56,161 bases of DNA from CAZPAV01 sp964584755. Its GTDB lineage: Bacteria; Actinomycetota; Acidimicrobiia; Spongiisociales; UBA5794. The stretch lies in contig CAZPAV010000014.1 of NCBI GenBank assembly GCA_964584755.1, positions 1 through 56,161 of the forward strand. The letters run 5' to 3'. Numbering within the stretch: the stretch's first letter is position 1; each line of letters begins with the position of its first letter. The notes under the pieces were generated by a model. The model worked only from the letters and a program-made list of their open reading frames with translations, was not told the DNA's origin and did no database searches. This document shows positions 8,152 to 16,993 of the stretch, piece by piece. A program made the translations under genes and the position numbers.

Positions 8152-8964
8152 ATGGCCCGCCCCGTGGAAAGGAACGGCGTGCTGCTCGAGGGGAAACGCC
8201 TCGTCATCACCGGCGTGCTCACCGACGACTCGATCGCGTGGCACACCGCGCGCGTCGCCCAGGAGCAGGGCGCCGAGATCGTCCTCACCTCCTTCGGCCG
8301 GGCGCGCCGGCTCACCGAGCGTGCCGCGCGCCGGCTGCCCGTGGAACCGCCGGTGCTCGAGCTCGACATCAACGAGCCGGCGGACATGGAGGCGCTCGTC
8401 GCCGATCTGGACCGGCGCTGGGGCGTCGTCGACGGCGCCCTCCACGCCATCGCCTACGCCCCCGACGACGCGCTCGGCGGGCACTTCCTCGAGACGCCGC
8501 CCGACTCGGCGGCCACGGCCTTCCTCACGTCGGCCTTCTCCTACAAGACGCTCGCCGTGGGCCTCCTCCCTCTGCTCGAACGGGCCGAGCGGCCTGCTCT
8601 CGTGACCCTCGACTTCGACAACTCCCAGGCCTGGCCCCACTACGACTGGATGGGCGTGGCGAAGTCCGCGCTCGAATCCGTCACCCGCTATCTCGCCCGC
8701 GAGCTCGGCGGTCGGGGGATCCGGGTCAACGGCGTCTCGGCCGGTCCACTCGGGACGGTGGCGGCCCGCTCCATCCCCGGCATCGAGATGTTCCGGGACG
8801 TCTGGCTCGCCCGGGCGCCCCTGGGATGGGATCTCCACGACCCCGAGCCCGTGGCCCGCATGGCGTGCGTCCTCCTGTCCGACTGGGCGCCGGCGACGAC
8901 CGGGGAGATCGTCCACGTCGACGGCGGGTTCCACGCCGTGGCCATCGGCGGGACCGGCGGGTAG
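8152..8964 (+). CDS. fabI: Enoyl-[acyl-carrier-protein] reductase, InhA/FabI type
   Basis: NADH-dependent reductase for the last step of each fatty-acid elongation cycle. Residues LLEGKRLVITGVLTDDSIAW match the InhA N-terminus. The Tyr-x6-Lys pair is in HYDWMGVAKSALE, and LLSDWAPATTGEI and HVDGG close the fold. 270 residues from ATG 8152; GTG 8164 is an equally good start, because a TAGCAT box (8148-8153) overlaps the ATG and would leave GTG 8164 about 10 bases downstream. There is no fabG partner beside it, unlike the mycobacterial fabG1-inhA operon. Confidence 0.92.
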   Translation: MARPVERNGVLLEGKRLVITGVLTDDSIAWHTARVAQEQGAEIVLTSFGRARRLTERAARRLPVEPPVLELDINEPADMEALVADLDRRWGVVDGALHAIAYAPDDALGGHFLETPPDSAATAFLTSAFSYKTLAVGLLPLLERAERPALVTLDFDNSQAWPHYDWMGVAKSALESVTRYLARELGGRGIRVNGVSAGPLGTVAARSIPGIEMFRDVWLARAPLGWDLHDPEPVARMACVLLSDWAPATTGEIVHVDGGFHAVAIGGTGG

Positions 8965-9035
8965 CCGCGTCGGCCGGACGGGGGACCGAGCGCCGGCGAC
9001 ACGGATCCGTCCCGGGTCCCGGGTATCCTGGCCGC

Positions 9036-10052
9036 ATGTCGCGGGTCCTCCTCCTCTTCGGCGGGCGCTCGGCCGAGCACGAGGTCTCCTGTGTGTCGGC
9101 GGTGGCGATCCACGACGCCCTCGAGGCGGCGGGCCACAGGGTCATCCCGGTCGGGATCGACCGGCACGGCGGATGGGCGATCACCGACCCCACCCATCGG
9201 CCCTTTCGGGCGGAGGGTCGCCCGGTGCGGCTCCTCGTCCCGGGCGGGACGCTGGTCAGCGGGACCGACGAGGTGGAGTTCGACGTCGTCTTCCCCGTCC
9301 TGCACGGACCCTTCGGGGAGGACGGCACCATCCAGGGCCTCTTCGAGATCCTCGGGGTCCCCTACGTCGGCTGCGGCGTGCTGGCGTCGGCGGTGGCGAT
9401 GGACAAGGACGTGGCGAAGCGGTTGGTGCGCGCCGCGGGGATCCCGAGCCCCGAGTGGAGCGTCGTGCGGGGGGACGTCTTCCGCGGTGACGCCGCCCGG
9501 GTCGTCGGCGAGCTGCTGCGCAGGTTCCCCCTCCCCGTGTTCGTCAAGCCCGCGGCTCTCGGCTCCTCGGTGGGGATCACCAAGGCCGGGAGCGAGGCCG
9601 AGGTGAAGGACGCGATCGACGAGGCGCTGCGGTACGGCGCGAAGGTCGTCGTCGAGGAGGCGATCGTCGGCCGGGAGATCGAGGTCGCGGTGCTCGAGGG
9701 TCCCCGGGTGTCGCTCCCCGGGGAGATCGTCATCGAGCGCGAGTGGTACGACTACGAGGCGAAGTACCGGGACGCCACGAGCCGATTCGAGGTGCCCGCC
9801 AACCTCACCGCGGCGCGCACCGCCGAGGTCAGGGACCTCGCCGGGCGGGTCTTCACCGCCCTCGAGTGCCGCGGGCTGGCCCGCGTGGACTTCCTCTACG
9901 AGCCGGACGGTCGGGGGTTCCTCTTCAACGAGTTGAACACGATGCCCGGGTTCACGCCGATCTCCGGGTTCCCGAAGATGTGGGAGGCGAGCGGCCTGTC
10001 CTACCCGGACCTGTGCCACGAGCTCGTCACGCTCGCCGCCGGGGCGCGCTGA
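9036..10052 (+). CDS. ddl: D-alanine--D-alanine ligase
   Basis: ATP-grasp ligase joining two D-alanines for peptidoglycan precursors. 338 residues: LLFGGRSAEHEVS at the N-terminus, HGPFGEDGTIQG, KPAALGSSVGITK in the ATP-grasp core, and FNELNTMPGFTPISGFPKMW with the metal-binding Glu/Asn at the end. The start ATG follows -10 TATCCT (9024-9029) by 6 bases, so it is probably leaderless. Convergent with the Lrp-like gene, only 15 bases away. Confidence 0.95.
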   Translation: MSRVLLLFGGRSAEHEVSCVSAVAIHDALEAAGHRVIPVGIDRHGGWAITDPTHRPFRAEGRPVRLLVPGGTLVSGTDEVEFDVVFPVLHGPFGEDGTIQGLFEILGVPYVGCGVLASAVAMDKDVAKRLVRAAGIPSPEWSVVRGDVFRGDAARVVGELLRRFPLPVFVKPAALGSSVGITKAGSEAEVKDAIDEALRYGAKVVVEEAIVGREIEVAVLEGPRVSLPGEIVIEREWYDYEAKYRDATSRFEVPANLTAARTAEVRDLAGRVFTALECRGLARVDFLYEPDGRGFLFNELNTMPGFTPISGFPKMWEASGLSYPDLCHELVTLAAGAR

Positions 10053-10067
10053 ACGGGACGCGCTCGG

Positions 10068-10298
10068 TCAGATCTTGATCACCGGGCAGGTGAGCGTGCG
10101 GACGATCCCGTCCACGGGCTGGATCTTCGTGACGACGAGCTGGCCGAGGGCATCGACGTCGGTGGCCTCGACGAACACCACCACGTCGTAGGGCCCGGTG
10201 ACGGCCTCGGTCGAGAGGACCCCCGGGAGCTCGCGGATCGCGTGTGCCACGTCGGCGGCACGACCCGTGTCGGTCTGGATCAGGACGTACGCCTGCAC
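10068..10298 (-). CDS. Stand-alone Lrp/AsnC effector-binding (RAM) domain protein
   Basis: 76 residues with only the C-terminal ligand-binding/dimerisation domain of Lrp/AsnC regulators (YVLIQTDTG, GPYDVVVFVEATD, RTLTCPVIKI) and no helix-turn-helix. Such small proteins form dimers or larger rings and may sense amino acids or modulate full Lrp proteins. Start is GTG 10298, preceded by GAGGAGG. A -10 TACACT (complement 10326-10331) gives a short leader. It sits downstream of the rpmB pair on the same strand. The target is not evident. Confidence 0.85.
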   Translation of the reverse strand: MQAYVLIQTDTGRAADVAHAIRELPGVLSTEAVTGPYDVVVFVEATDVDALGQLVVTKIQPVDGIVRTLTCPVIKI

Positions 10299-10355
10299 GA
10301 GTGAACCTCCTCGTTCCGGGATTCCAGTGTATCGGGTCTCCGGGCGGGGGTGGGC

Positions 10356-10568
10356 TCAGTAGCCGTCGGATCCGAAGCGGAGGTTCCGCGCCACGGGCTC
10401 CACCGCGTCGGGGTCGAGATCGAAGACGACGCGCTGGCCCTGACGGAGCATCAGGAACAGCGAGCCGTCGAGGGACCCCGGGCGGAGCCGGACCTCGCTG
10501 CGGTCGTCGTCGCGCAGGAGGATCCCGTACCCGGTGGCCGGATCGAAGACCTTCACGACGCCCTGCAC
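10356..10568 (-). CDS. Divergent cold-shock-domain-like protein
   Basis: 70 residues, GTG start. GVVKVFDPATGYGILLRDD aligns with the first two strands of CspA, and GQRVVFDLDP with its fourth strand. The RNA-binding motifs are altered: KGFGFI is TGYGIL and VFVHFS is VRLRPG. Binding of nucleic acid is therefore doubtful. Its start is one base after the rpmB stop, so both are surely cotranscribed and it may serve the ribosome or translation. Assignment is by pattern only. Confidence 0.65.
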   Translation of the reverse strand: MQGVVKVFDPATGYGILLRDDDRSEVRLRPGSLDGSLFLMLRQGQRVVFDLDPDAVEPVARNLRFGSDGY

Positions 10569-10569
10569 G

Positions 10570-10758
10570 TCAGACCTTCTCGATCTTGCCGGCCTTCAGG
10601 CAGGAGGTGCAGACGCGCATGCGACGGGCGTTGTTCCCGAACCGCACCCGTACCCGCTGGATGTTCGGGAGCCAGCGGCGGCTCGAGCGCTTGTGGGAGA
10701 AGCTGACCTGCTTGCCGACCCACGGCTCCTTGCCGCAGATCTCGCACCGATACGCCAT
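10570..10758 (-). CDS. rpmB: 50S ribosomal protein L28
   Basis: 62 residues: MAYRCEICGKEPWVGKQVS, then RRWLPNIQ and a C-terminal CTSCLKAGKI. The two CxxC pairs (C5, C8 and the late pair) would bind zinc, so this is the C+ form. Preceded by AGGAGG and a -10 TATCCT (complement 10782-10787). Divergent from recG, as expected from the common rpmB-recG neighbourhood. Confidence 0.95.
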   Translation of the reverse strand: MAYRCEICGKEPWVGKQVSFSHKRSSRRWLPNIQRVRVRFGNNARRMRVCTSCLKAGKIEKV

Positions 10759-10851
10759 GGGACCTCCTGAGGTGGAGCGGGAGGATACCAGCCGGAGGTC
10801 CCTAGGCGGCAATCGGCCGTTCTCGGGGAGGGAGCCCATAACATCGTCACG

Positions 10852-13026
10852 ATGAGCGCACCACGTACCCTCGCCTACCTGGCCTGCGTTCCGGTCGGGC
10901 GTGTCAAGGGGATCGGCCCGCGGACCGAGCACCGCCTCGCGACCCTCGGGATCCGCTCCGTCGCCGATCTGCTCCTCCACGTCCCGCGCCGCTACCTCGA
11001 TCGCTCTCGGATGTACGCCGTCGCCGACGTCCCGGTGGGCGAGGAGGTCACCGTCGCCGGGACGGTCGAGGCGGTGGACAGGCGGAGGATCTCGCGGAAT
11101 CGGACGATGATCACCGCGCGGATCCGGGATGGGCGGGCCACGCTCGGTGCCGTGTGGTTCAACCCGTACCTGCGCATCGCGCCGGGACAGGAGGTCGCGC
11201 TCTCGGGGAGGGTGGAGGTGTTCCGCGGGCATCTCCGGATGCGGAACCCGGACGTGGATCGCCTCGGAGGGGAGTCCCTCGTGACCGGGAGGATCGTCCC
11301 GGTCCATCCGACGCTCGCCGGCCTGGGTCCCCGCCAGCTTCGCCGCGCCGTCGCCGACGCGCTGGCCCGCTCCCGTCCCGTGGCCGAGGTCGTTCCGGAG
11401 GAGCTCCGGACCCGTCTCGGGCTCGTGACCCGCGACCGCGCCCTGTGGGACATCCACTTCCCCGAAGACCACGCCGCCGCCGCCGCCGCCCGCCGGCGGC
11501 TCGTCTTCGACGAGTTGTTCCGCCTCGAGCTCGCCCTCGCCCTGCGCAAGGAGGAGCAACGCCGCTCGGCCTCCGGCATCGCCCACCGACCCGACGGTCC
11601 GCTCCTCGAGCGCTTCCTCGGCGCGTTGCCGTACCGCCTCACCCGGGCCCAGCAGCAGGCGCTGGAGGAGATCCTCGGCGATCTCGGCTCCCCTCACCCG
11701 ATGCATCGGCTCCTCCAGGGGGAGGTGGGGTCGGGGAAGACGGTCGTCGCCGTCGCCGCCATGCTCGTCGCGGTCCAGAGCAGGACCCAGGCCGCGGTCA
11801 TGGCGCCCACCGAGGTCCTCGCCGAGCAGCACTACCTGGGAACGGTGGCGGCCCTCGAGGCTGCCGGGCTCGAACCGTCGCCGGCGACCTCGGCGGGGGC
11901 CGCCGGTACCGTCAGCCTCTTCGGGGACGGGGACCAGGAGCCCGCCATCCGGGTGGCCCTGGTGACGGGCAACTCGATCCTGACGAACTTCGACGGCGGT
12001 CGGGCCACGCGGGCCCGGGTGCTGGAGTGGATCGCCGACGGAACCGTGGACCTCGTCGTCGGCACGCACGCGCTCATCGGAGAGGGCCTCCGTTTCCATC
12101 GTCTCGGGCTGGCCGTCGTCGACGAGCAGCACCGGTTCGGCGTCCACCAGCGGGTCCGGCTCCGGGACAAGGCCGACGGTCACGACCCCGACGTCCTCAT
12201 CATGACCGCCACCCCCATCCCGCGGACGCTCTCGATGACCCTGTACGGGGACCTCGACGTCTCCGTCCTCGACGAGCTCCCTCCCGGGAGGGCGCCGGTG
12301 CGGACACGCGTGCTCGGCACCGGGAGCGAGGACGAGCGCCGGGTGCGCGAGCTCGTCCGCGGCGAGGTGGCCGCGGGGAGGCAGGCGTTCATCGTCTGTC
12401 CGCTCGTCGAGGAGTCGCCGAAGGTCGAGGCGGCCTCGGCGGTCGCCGAGTACGACCGACTCCGGGGAGTCTTCCCGGAGCTGCGCCTGGGCCTCCTCCA
12501 CGGGCAGCTCCCGCCCAGGGAGAAGGAGGCGGCCATGCGGGCGTTCCGCGCCGGTGACGTGGACGTGCTCGTCGCCACCACGGTGATCGAGGTCGGGATC
12601 GACGTCCCGAACGCCACCCTCATGATCGTGGAGGACGCCGACCGGTTCGGGCTCAGTCAGCTCCACCAGCTTCGCGGCCGGGTGGGGCGCGGGGACCATC
12701 CGGGGACGTGCATCCTCCTGGCCGATCCCTCCACACCCGAGGGCACGGCACGGCTCGAGGCCATGGTGGCCACCACCGACGGCTTCCGCCTCGCCGAGGA
12801 GGACCTGCGGATCCGCGGCCAGGGCACGGTGTTCGGTGCCCGTCAGGCGGGCCTCTCCGACCTGCGTCTCGCCGACCTCCTGCGCGACGCGGAGCTCCTC
12901 GTCACCGCGCGCCGGGAGGCGTTCTCCCTCGTGGCCGCCGATCCGGGTCTCGCCGCGCATCCGGAGCTCGCCGAGGAAGTCCGCGTGCTCCTGGGCGAGG
13001 ACGTCGCCTGGTTGGAGCGGTCGTGA
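10852..13026 (+). CDS. recG: ATP-dependent DNA helicase RecG
   Basis: 724 residues. Branch-migration helicase that remodels stalled forks and Holliday junctions. Wedge/OB domain within about 1-160 (VKGIGPRTEHRLATLGI, VAGTVEAVDRR), Walker A GEVGSGKT at 290-297, DEQHRFG at 424-430, MTATPIPRTLSMTLYGDLD, and the C-terminal TTVIEVGIDVPNA and QLRGRVGRG. About 25 extra residues lie between motifs Ia and II (350-380). -10 TAACAT (10839-10844) is 7 bases before the ATG, so leaderless. Overlaps rsmD by 4 bases. Confidence 0.96.
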   Translation: MSAPRTLAYLACVPVGRVKGIGPRTEHRLATLGIRSVADLLLHVPRRYLDRSRMYAVADVPVGEEVTVAGTVEAVDRRRISRNRTMITARIRDGRATLGAVWFNPYLRIAPGQEVALSGRVEVFRGHLRMRNPDVDRLGGESLVTGRIVPVHPTLAGLGPRQLRRAVADALARSRPVAEVVPEELRTRLGLVTRDRALWDIHFPEDHAAAAAARRRLVFDELFRLELALALRKEEQRRSASGIAHRPDGPLLERFLGALPYRLTRAQQQALEEILGDLGSPHPMHRLLQGEVGSGKTVVAVAAMLVAVQSRTQAAVMAPTEVLAEQHYLGTVAALEAAGLEPSPATSAGAAGTVSLFGDGDQEPAIRVALVTGNSILTNFDGGRATRARVLEWIADGTVDLVVGTHALIGEGLRFHRLGLAVVDEQHRFGVHQRVRLRDKADGHDPDVLIMTATPIPRTLSMTLYGDLDVSVLDELPPGRAPVRTRVLGTGSEDERRVRELVRGEVAAGRQAFIVCPLVEESPKVEAASAVAEYDRLRGVFPELRLGLLHGQLPPREKEAAMRAFRAGDVDVLVATTVIEVGIDVPNATLMIVEDADRFGLSQLHQLRGRVGRGDHPGTCILLADPSTPEGTARLEAMVATTDGFRLAEEDLRIRGQGTVFGARQAGLSDLRLADLLRDAELLVTARREAFSLVAADPGLAAHPELAEEVRVLLGEDVAWLERS

Positions 13027-13571
13027 GGATCATCGCGGGAGCGGCGAAGGGACGGCGCCTGCGGGTGCCCCGCGCCGGCACCCGGCCGCCCACCGGACGC
13101 CTGCGCGCCGCGGTGTTCTCCTCCCTCGGGTCGCGAGTCCGGGGGGCCGCCGTCCTCGACCTCTACGCCGGGTCGGGGGCGTTCGGGCTCGAGGCGCTCA
13201 GCCGCGGCGCGGCGACGGCGACCTTCGTCGAGCGGGGCCGGGCGGCGGCTCGGGTCCTCGAGGAGAACGTCGGGCACGTCGGCCTCGGCGGGACCGTCGT
13301 CCGGGAGGACGTCGCGACGTTCCTCGCCCGTGACCGCGGGACCTACGACCTCGTCTTCGTCGATCCCCCCTACGCGCTGGCGCTAGCCTCCGTCGAGACC
13401 GTGCTCGCCGCGGTCGCCGCCCGCCTCCGACCCGGTGGGAGCGTGCTCCTGCATCGCAGGTCGGGGGAGCACGAACCGGCCGTCGACGGGCTCCGGATTG
13501 CCATGCGGCGGCGGTACGGTGGGGCCGAGGTCTGGCGGTTCGTGGAGACGAGCGAGGAGGAGGACGAGTGA
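13023..13571 (+). CDS. rsmD: 16S rRNA (guanine966-N2)-methyltransferase RsmD
   Basis: 182 residues, GTG start inside the recG stop (GTGA). RIIAGAAKGRRL at the N-terminus, GxGxxG SAM site LDLYAGSGAFGLEALSRGA, and the N-methyltransferase motif FVDPPYAL. Methylates G966 of 16S rRNA. Coupled at both ends: its stop overlaps the coaD start. Confidence 0.93.
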   Translation: MRIIAGAAKGRRLRVPRAGTRPPTGRLRAAVFSSLGSRVRGAAVLDLYAGSGAFGLEALSRGAATATFVERGRAAARVLEENVGHVGLGGTVVREDVATFLARDRGTYDLVFVDPPYALALASVETVLAAVAARLRPGGSVLLHRRSGEHEPAVDGLRIAMRRRYGGAEVWRFVETSEEEDE

Positions 13572-14041
13572 TCACCGCGTTGGTGCCGGGCAGCTTCGAT
13601 CCGCCGACGAACGGGCACCTCGACGTCGTCGAGCGATGTGTCGGGGTGTTCGACCGGGTCGTCGTCGCCGTCATCCGCAACCCTTCGAAGCGTCCGCTCT
13701 TCGCCGCCGAGGAGCGGATGGACCTGCTCCGCACCTGCTGCTCGGGGTGGGACAACGTGGAGGTCGACGCCTTCTCCGGGCTCCTCGTCGACTTCGCCGC
13801 ACGGGTCGGCGCCGACGTCATCGTCAAGGGCCTCAGGGCCGTGACCGACTTCGACTACGAGCTGCAGATGTCGCAGATGAACCGGCACCTGACCGGGATC
13901 GTCACGCTGTTCATCGCCACGAAGCCCGAGTTCGGGTACCTGTCGTCCTCCCTCGTCAAGGAGGTCGCCCAGCTCGGAGGCCAGGTGGACGCGCTCGTCC
14001 CCGCCCCCGTGGCGACGGCCCTCGCGGAGCGCCTCGCATGA
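13568..14041 (+). CDS. coaD: Phosphopantetheine adenylyltransferase
   Basis: 157 residues, GTG start overlapping rsmD. Penultimate step of coenzyme A synthesis: ATP plus 4'-phosphopantetheine to dephospho-CoA. Visible: PGSFDPPTNGHLDVVER (the TxGH nucleotidyltransferase motif), VKGLRAVTDFDYELQMSQMN and YLSSSLVKEVA, corresponding to the ISSTxVR loop. The rsmD-coaD pair is widely conserved. Confidence 0.95.
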   Translation: MITALVPGSFDPPTNGHLDVVERCVGVFDRVVVAVIRNPSKRPLFAAEERMDLLRTCCSGWDNVEVDAFSGLLVDFAARVGADVIVKGLRAVTDFDYELQMSQMNRHLTGIVTLFIATKPEFGYLSSSLVKEVAQLGGQVDALVPAPVATALAERLA

Positions 14042-14565
14042 CCGACCAGCCTCCTCCTCCCCAGCCCCACCGGCCTCCGCCCATCCCCGGACGGGCCCTC
14101 GACATGATCGAGGAGCTCATCATCGAGGTGGAGAACGCGCGGCAGGTGCCGCTCTCCAGCAACGTGATGCTCAACCGTGAGGAGCTGCTCGACCGATTGC
14201 AGGAGGTGAAGGGGCAGTTGCCGGAGGAGCTTCGAGCCGCCCGGTGGATGGTGCGGGAGCGCGAGGCGTACATCGCGCGGACGAACGAGAAGGCCCGCGA
14301 CCTCCTGGCCAAGGCGAAGGCGCGCTCGGAGGAGCTCGTGTCCGAGTCGTACATCGTCCAGGAGGCGGTGGAGGAGGCGAACACGCTCGTCCGCAACGCC
14401 GAGAACGAGGCGCGACGCATCCGCCTCGAGGCCGAGGACTTCGCCGAGCATCATCTCGCCGAGGCGGAGACGGTCCTCGGGGAGCTCCTGCGCTACGTCC
14501 AGGAGGCCCGCGCCGAGCTCCACCGCTCCCTGCCGCCGCCCCCCGACCCGCCGGTGTCGGCCTGA
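14038..14565 (+). CDS. SepIVA/DivIVA-like coiled-coil protein
   Basis: 175 residues, ATG overlapping the coaD stop. A proline-rich start (PPPPQPHRPPP) is followed by a long charged coiled coil at about 25-165 (IIEVENARQVPLSSNVMLN, then ARWMVREREAYIA). The composition and place beside coaD/DUF177 match the mycobacterial SepIVA gene Rv2927c, a septal and polar growth factor. A role in envelope growth is inferred from that match; no enzymatic motifs are seen. Confidence 0.75.
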   Translation: MTDQPPPPQPHRPPPIPGRALDMIEELIIEVENARQVPLSSNVMLNREELLDRLQEVKGQLPEELRAARWMVREREAYIARTNEKARDLLAKAKARSEELVSESYIVQEAVEEANTLVRNAENEARRIRLEAEDFAEHHLAEAETVLGELLRYVQEARAELHRSLPPPPDPPVSA

Positions 14566-14621
14566 CGGGAGTCGCCGCCGCCCGGTACCCTTCGGGCAAC
14601 CGGCCGCGACTCCTCCCCACC

Positions 14622-15131
14622 ATGCGCTCCCCATTCCTCGTCGACATCACCGATCTGCGTCACGGCGCGGCCGCGCGCCGGGAGCATCTCGTGGTCGGGG
14701 TCGACTGGGGCGTGACCCTGAGCCGTCTCGATCCGGAGGTTCCGCTCGACGCCGAGCTCGTCCTGCGGCCGCTGCCCGGGGGGATCCTCGTCACCGGCGA
14801 CGTCGCGTTCCGCGTGCGTCACACCTGCGCGGCCTGTCTGGCGACCTTCGAGGAGGAGCGCCGGATCGAGGTGGCCGCGCTGTACGAGCCCGATGCGGTG
14901 GAAGGGGAGGGGTACCCGCTCGAGGGGGACGTCCTGGACCTGGAGCCCATGGTGCGCGACGAGGTGCTGCTCGCGTCCCCGTTGCTGCCGCGGTGCGACG
15001 CTCCCCATCCACGAGTTGTGGCAGGGCCGGGAACGGACTTGAATACGACCCCCCCGGACGTCGGCGACTCACCGTTCGCCGCGCTGCGTGAGCTGCTCAC
15101 CTCCGGGGAAGAGGAAGCGAGGTTCCCCTGA
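14622..15131 (+). CDS. DUF177/YceD family protein
   Basis: 169 residues. YceD-type protein almost always found upstream of rpmF. HTCAACLATFEEER provides one CxxC, with a further Cys in LPRCDAP. The usual C-terminal acidic segment VLDLEPMVRDEVLLASPL is present. ATG 14622 was chosen because residues from MRSPFLVDITDL align with the family start. A -10-like TACCCT lies at 14586-14591. The stop overlaps rpmF by one base. Role in rRNA or large-subunit biogenesis is suspected for the family. Confidence 0.85.
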   Translation: MRSPFLVDITDLRHGAAARREHLVVGVDWGVTLSRLDPEVPLDAELVLRPLPGGILVTGDVAFRVRHTCAACLATFEEERRIEVAALYEPDAVEGEGYPLEGDVLDLEPMVRDEVLLASPLLPRCDAPHPRVVAGPGTDLNTTPPDVGDSPFAALRELLTSGEEEARFP

Positions 15132-15307
15132 TGGCGGTCCCCAAGAAGAAGATGTCGCGTTCCCGCACCCGGCGGCGCAAGGCGGCCTGGAGGGTCTCCC
15201 GGCCGACGCTGGCGACGTGCTCCCGCTGCGGATCCCTCCACGTGCCCCATCGCGTGTGCCGGACCTGCGGCACGTACCGCGGGCGCGAGATCGTCACCGA
15301 CGTGTGA
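15131..15307 (+). CDS. rpmF: 50S ribosomal protein L32
   Basis: 58 residues: MAVPKKKMSRSRTRRRKAAW, then a four-cysteine zinc ribbon (CSRCGSLHVPHRVCRTC). The start overlaps the DUF177 stop (TGATG). Followed by plsX after 4 bases, the classic rpmF-plsX order. Confidence 0.96.
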   Translation: MAVPKKKMSRSRTRRRKAAWRVSRPTLATCSRCGSLHVPHRVCRTCGTYRGREIVTDV

Positions 15308-15311
15308 ACCC

Positions 15312-16298
15312 ATGAAGCGGATCGCGGTCGACGCTATGGGCGGCGATCGTGCTCCCGAGGAGATCGTCCGGGGGAGCGTCGCCGCGGCGAAGCGGGGCAT
15401 CGACGTCGTCCTCGTCGGCGAGGAGGGCCGCATCGGGCCCCTCCTCGAGCGTCTCGGCACCGACCTCCCCGTGGTGCACGCCACCGAGGTCATCGAGATG
15501 GGGGAGGATCCCGCCGGCGCGATCCGGCGGAAGAAGGACGCCTCCATCAGCGTGGCCGCCCGACTCGTCGCCTCCGGGGAGGCCGCCGGCATGGTGTCGG
15601 CGGGCTCGACCGGGGCCGCCATGGCCGCGGCCGCGTTCCTCATCGGCCGGCTCCCCGGGGTGGCGCGGCCCGCGGTCGCGTCGCTCTTCCCCACGGGCAC
15701 CGTGGTGATCGACGCCGGGGCCAACCTCGACTGTCGGGCCGACCACCTGCTCCAGTTCGCGGTCATGGGAACGGCGTTCGCCCAGGTGCACCGCGGCGAG
15801 GAGCATCCCCGGGTGGGTCTCCTGAACATCGGCGAGGAGCCCGGCAAAGGACGGAACCTCGAACGCGACGCCTTTCCCCTGCTCGCCGCGGCGGACGGCG
15901 TGCACTTCGTCGGCAACGTCGAGGGTCGGGACATCGGCGGCGATCGCGTCGACGTCATCGTGACCGACGGCTTCACCGGGAACGTCCTGTTGAAGACGGC
16001 CGAGGGGGCGGCGCGCACCGTCCTGCGCCTCATCCTCGAGGCGGTGTCGGGCGAGGAGTACCAGGAGCCGCTCGCCCGCCTCATGCCGGCGCTCGCCGGG
16101 CTCCGGGCCCGCATCGACCCGGAGGCCGTGGGAGGCGCGTTCCTCCTCGGGGTGCGGGGCGTGGTCGTGATCGCCCACGGCTCCTCCTCCCGAGCCGCCA
16201 TCGAGAACGCCATCGTCATGGCGGAGGAGGGGGTGCGAGGCGACCTGGTCGGGCGTATCGCCGCGGCGCTGCCGGGAGGGCCCGGGGGCGGCCCATGA
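15312..16298 (+). CDS. plsX: Phosphate acyltransferase PlsX
   Basis: 328 residues. Makes acyl-phosphate from acyl-ACP for phosphatidic acid synthesis. AVDAMGGDRAPEEIVRGS at the start, SAGSTGAAMAAA, IDAGANLDCRADHLLQFA and VTDGFTGNVLLKTAEG are family motifs. Its stop overlaps the rnc start (ATGA). Confidence 0.95.
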   Translation: MKRIAVDAMGGDRAPEEIVRGSVAAAKRGIDVVLVGEEGRIGPLLERLGTDLPVVHATEVIEMGEDPAGAIRRKKDASISVAARLVASGEAAGMVSAGSTGAAMAAAAFLIGRLPGVARPAVASLFPTGTVVIDAGANLDCRADHLLQFAVMGTAFAQVHRGEEHPRVGLLNIGEEPGKGRNLERDAFPLLAAADGVHFVGNVEGRDIGGDRVDVIVTDGFTGNVLLKTAEGAARTVLRLILEAVSGEEYQEPLARLMPALAGLRARIDPEAVGGAFLLGVRGVVVIAHGSSSRAAIENAIVMAEEGVRGDLVGRIAAALPGGPGGGP

Positions 16299-16993
16299 CC
16301 GACCCGTCGCCGGATCCGGTGGCCGCGCTCGGTCGGACGATCGGGTACCGGTTCGGCGACGGCGGCCTCCTCGGCACCGCCCTCACCCATCGATCGTACG
16401 TCGCCGAGCATCCCGGGGCGACGTCCTACGAGCGCCTCGAGTTCCTCGGCGACGCGGTGCTCCAACTCGCCGTCACCCGACACCTCTACGAGCGGTACCC
16501 CGCCGCCGCCGAGGGGGAGATGGCGAAGATCCGCGCCGCGGTCGTCAGCGAGCCCGCCCTCGCCCGGCTGGCGCGGAGTTTCGGCATCGCGGCCGCGATC
16601 CGGCTGGGTCGCGGCGAGGAGCGCACCGGAGGTCGCGAGAAGGACTCGATCCTCTCCGACGTCGTCGAGGCCGTGCTCGGCGTCGTCTACCTCGAGGGCG
16701 GTTTCGACGTCGCCGCCGAGGTGGTGCGCCGCCACTGGGCCCCGCTCATCGAGGAACGGGCGGCCGCGCCCGGCCGGCGGGACTACAAGACCCGTCTCCA
16801 GGAACTGCTCGTGCGGGAGGGACTCTTCCCCGAGTACCGGGTCGAGGCGGAGGGACCACAGCACGCCAAGCACTTCACCGCGGTCGTCTCCGCGGGAGGC
16901 AACGTGCTCGGGCGAGGGACCGGAACCTCGAAGAAGCGTGCCGAGCAGGCGGCCGCGGAGGACGCCTTCCGCAATCGGGAGGGGGATGCCTGA
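16295..16993 (+). CDS. rnc: Ribonuclease III
   Basis: 232 residues. Double-strand RNA endonuclease for rRNA and mRNA processing. Signature ERLEFLGDAVLQLAVT with catalytic Glu/Asp, a second acidic site DSILSDVVEAVLGVVYLEGG, and a C-terminal dsRNA-binding domain (KTRLQELLVREG to KKRAEQAAAEDAF). Overlaps mutM by 8 bases. Confidence 0.96.
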   Translation: MTDPSPDPVAALGRTIGYRFGDGGLLGTALTHRSYVAEHPGATSYERLEFLGDAVLQLAVTRHLYERYPAAAEGEMAKIRAAVVSEPALARLARSFGIAAAIRLGRGEERTGGREKDSILSDVVEAVLGVVYLEGGFDVAAEVVRRHWAPLIEERAAAPGRRDYKTRLQELLVREGLFPEYRVEAEGPQHAKHFTAVVSAGGNVLGRGTGTSKKRAEQAAAEDAFRNREGDA

